Shown here: piece after piece, positions 5,367 to 6,078 of the stretch
How positions within the stretch are numbered: the first letter of the stretch is position 1
Layout: every line of letters begins with the position of its first letter
DNA from: an uncultured Collinsella sp.
GTDB lineage: Bacteria; Actinomycetota; Coriobacteriia; Coriobacteriales; Coriobacteriaceae
NCBI GenBank assembly: GCA_900550835.1
Contig: URTP01000118.1
Location: forward strand, 1 to 6,078
Length of the DNA: 6,078 bases
Direction: 5' to 3'
Position numbers and translations under genes: made by a program
The notes under the pieces: generated by a model
Seen by the model: only the letters and a program-made list of their open reading frames with translations
Told to the model about the DNA's origin: nothing
Databases searched by the model: none

Positions 5367-5432
5367 GGGGACAGGTCAATCTGCACCAAGGTGGTGCAAA
5401 CATACCTGTCCCCGATGCACCAAGAAGGTGCA
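5367..5432. repeat. Compound palindromic repeat with nested TGCACC hairpins
   Basis: The outer arms GGGGACAGGT (5367-5376) and ACCTGTCCCC (5404-5413) form a perfect 10-bp inverted repeat. Inside it lies a second perfect hairpin, TGCACCA (5382-5388) with TGGTGCA (5392-5398) and a 3-nt loop. Directly after comes another version of the inner hairpin, TGCACC (5416-5421) with GGTGCA (5427-5432) and a 5-nt loop. Just beyond, GTCCCCAATG (5442-5451) resembles GTCCTCAATG in the gltD-linked hairpin (600-609). There is no T-tract. The element fills the gap between csoR and the zinc-ribbon gene and may halt or stabilise the csoR transcript, but it looks mainly like a dispersed repeat. Confidence 0.8.
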
Positions 5433-5457
5433 AAGCAGTCCGTCCCCAATGCCCCAA

Positions 5458-5730
5458 TTACTTGGAGAGCTTGTCGACGACGCGTTCGATCTCGGCGAGC
5501 TTGGCGGCCTTGAGGTCTTCGTCGCCCGATTCGATTGCCGAAGTCACGCAGCCCTCGATATGCGCCTTGAGCACGTCGGCGTTGATGCGCGCAATGAGCG
5601 CCTGCGTTGCCATGAGCTGCGTGGAAATATCGACGCAGTAGCGGTCCTCATCGACCATCCGCAAGATGCCGTCGATCTGGCCGCGTGCCGTCTTGAGCAT
5701 GCGGGTCACCGATTTGTGGTCTGCCATCAT
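5458..5730 (-). CDS. csoR: CsoR-family copper-sensing transcriptional repressor
   Basis: This 90-residue all-helical protein belongs to the CsoR/RcnR/FrmR family, which binds DNA as a tetramer and releases it when metal binds, switching on efflux genes. The copper fingerprint is intact: C32 in RYCVDI, then H57 and C61 in KAHIEGC. The spacing of 25 and 4 residues is the same as Cys36-His61-Cys65 of the M. tuberculosis Cu(I) sensor. Tyr31 before the first cysteine also matches. This favours Cu(I) over the Ni/Co (RcnR) or formaldehyde (FrmR) branches. VTRMLKTARGQIDGILRMV is the conserved first helix. GAGGA (5741-5737) lies 6 nt before the first ATG; a second ATG follows at once at 9 nt, so the start is 5730 or 5727. 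It lies 48 bp after the CopZ-like gene on the same strand, consistent with an operon. Confidence 0.93.
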   Translation of the reverse strand: MMADHKSVTRMLKTARGQIDGILRMVDEDRYCVDISTQLMATQALIARINADVLKAHIEGCVTSAIESGDEDLKAAKLAEIERVVDKLSK

Positions 5731-5778
5731 GGCGGGTCCTCGTTTCTGGTCGATGGGGTCGAATGCTTCTGGTAGCTG

Positions 5779-6000
5779 CTACGCGGCGGTCACGGACAGG
5801 GCGTGGAACTTCTCGCCGGCGCCCTCGACGGCGGCAGCGAGCTGCTCGGCGGTCACGGTGTCGGCGCACTCAACCTGGACGGTCTGGGTCTCGTGATCGG
5901 CGTCGGCGTCGGTCACGCCGGCAACGTTGAGCAACGCCGTCTCGACGGTGGCGTCGCAGTGGCCGCACATGAGGCCGGAAGTCTTGATTGTGTATCGCAT
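5779..6000 (-). CDS. copZ: Heavy-metal-associated (HMA) domain copper chaperone, CopZ-like
   Basis: The 73-residue product is a single HMA domain, a cytosolic carrier that hands Cu(I) to a P-type ATPase or to CsoR. The MxCxxC metal site is seen as MCGHC (C12, C15) after the first strand MRYTIKTSGL. The helix DATVETALLNVAGV and the strand TQTVQVECADTVTAEQLAAAVEGAG follow in ferredoxin-like babbab order, so the domain is complete. The start is the ATG with its first base at 6000, with GAGAGGA (6013-6007) about 7 nt before it; an ATG at 6066 in the same frame adds 22 residues that do not belong to the domain and is rejected. A cysteine in QVECAD is unusual but outside the site. The neighbouring csoR supports a copper role, and the pair likely forms one transcript. 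Mercury-type (MerP) carriers are similar, but no mer genes are seen. Confidence 0.9.
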   Translation of the reverse strand: MRYTIKTSGLMCGHCDATVETALLNVAGVTDADADHETQTVQVECADTVTAEQLAAAVEGAGEKFHALSVTAA

Positions 6001-6078
6001 CGGTATTCCTCTCTGTTGTGTCGGCTTTCCCAGGCACCCGACCTCGCCGTTCAACCGTGTGGCCATGACCCATTAGGT
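6001..6078 (-). other. Upstream region of the copper chaperone gene
   Basis: The last 78 bases carry the chaperone's ribosome-binding site and no complete gene. The minus-strand frames here lack family resemblance, so this is probably leader or the tail of a gene outside the window. I see no convincing -35/-10 pair and no typical GC-rich CsoR operator palindrome; both may lie beyond the window edge. Confidence 0.3.

Noticed and set aside
4796..5641. 281-codon plus-strand open frame across the zinc-ribbon gene and csoR
   Set aside because: It is antisense to two genes with clear motifs (a four-Cys ribbon and the CsoR C-H-C site) and runs through the hairpin repeat.
6001..6078. CsoR operator near the copper chaperone
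   Set aside because: ACCTAATGGGT near the right edge (minus strand) is only a weak partial palindrome and does not match the usual GC-rich CsoR site well enough to call.

Overview
The window is a high-GC bacterial chromosome segment with tightly spaced genes on both strands and many short palindromic intergenic repeats. Codon use, gene types and repeat style suggest a gut actinobacterium of the Coriobacteriia, most like Collinsella. That assignment rests on recognition of style, not on a marker gene, so it is moderate.

Layout. Positions 1-582 (+) hold the C-terminal part of a glutamate synthase small subunit (gltD). Positions 583-943 have no gene, but a hairpin element sits right after the gltD stop. 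Positions 944-1651 (+) encode an unrecognised 235-residue protein. Positions 1692-3184 form a striking module: two, then three, copies of a 57-bp palindromic element (15-bp arms, a loop of exactly 27 nt, unit spacing 80-81 bp, all in one orientation) bracket a 358-residue protein. That protein has an AbiEi-like/DUF559 architecture with a C-terminal PD-(D/E)XK-type nuclease signature. Positions 3334-4704 (+) encode a metal-dependent amidohydrolase of the imidazolonepropionase/prolidase-like group. It is followed by a strong bidirectional terminator (4738-4775), which also serves the convergent gene at 4838-5311 (-), a small two-helix membrane protein with a C-terminal zinc ribbon. A compound hairpin repeat (5367-5432) separates that gene from a two-gene copper block on the minus strand: a CopZ-like HMA metallochaperone (5779-6000) followed by a CsoR-type repressor (5458-5730).

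How the genes relate. GltD (nitrogen assimilation) and the amidohydrolase (probable peptide or small-molecule hydrolysis) look like independent housekeeping or metabolic genes. The chaperone and CsoR form a recognisable copper-handling pair: CsoR senses Cu(I) and CopZ carries it. The cognate CopA-type ATPase is not in the window. The repeat-bracketed nuclease is the least explained and most interesting part. Three other intergenic hairpins (585-640, 4798-4826, 5367-5413) share GGGGAC/GTCCCC-type ends, so at least two unrelated families of palindromic repeats have colonised this region.
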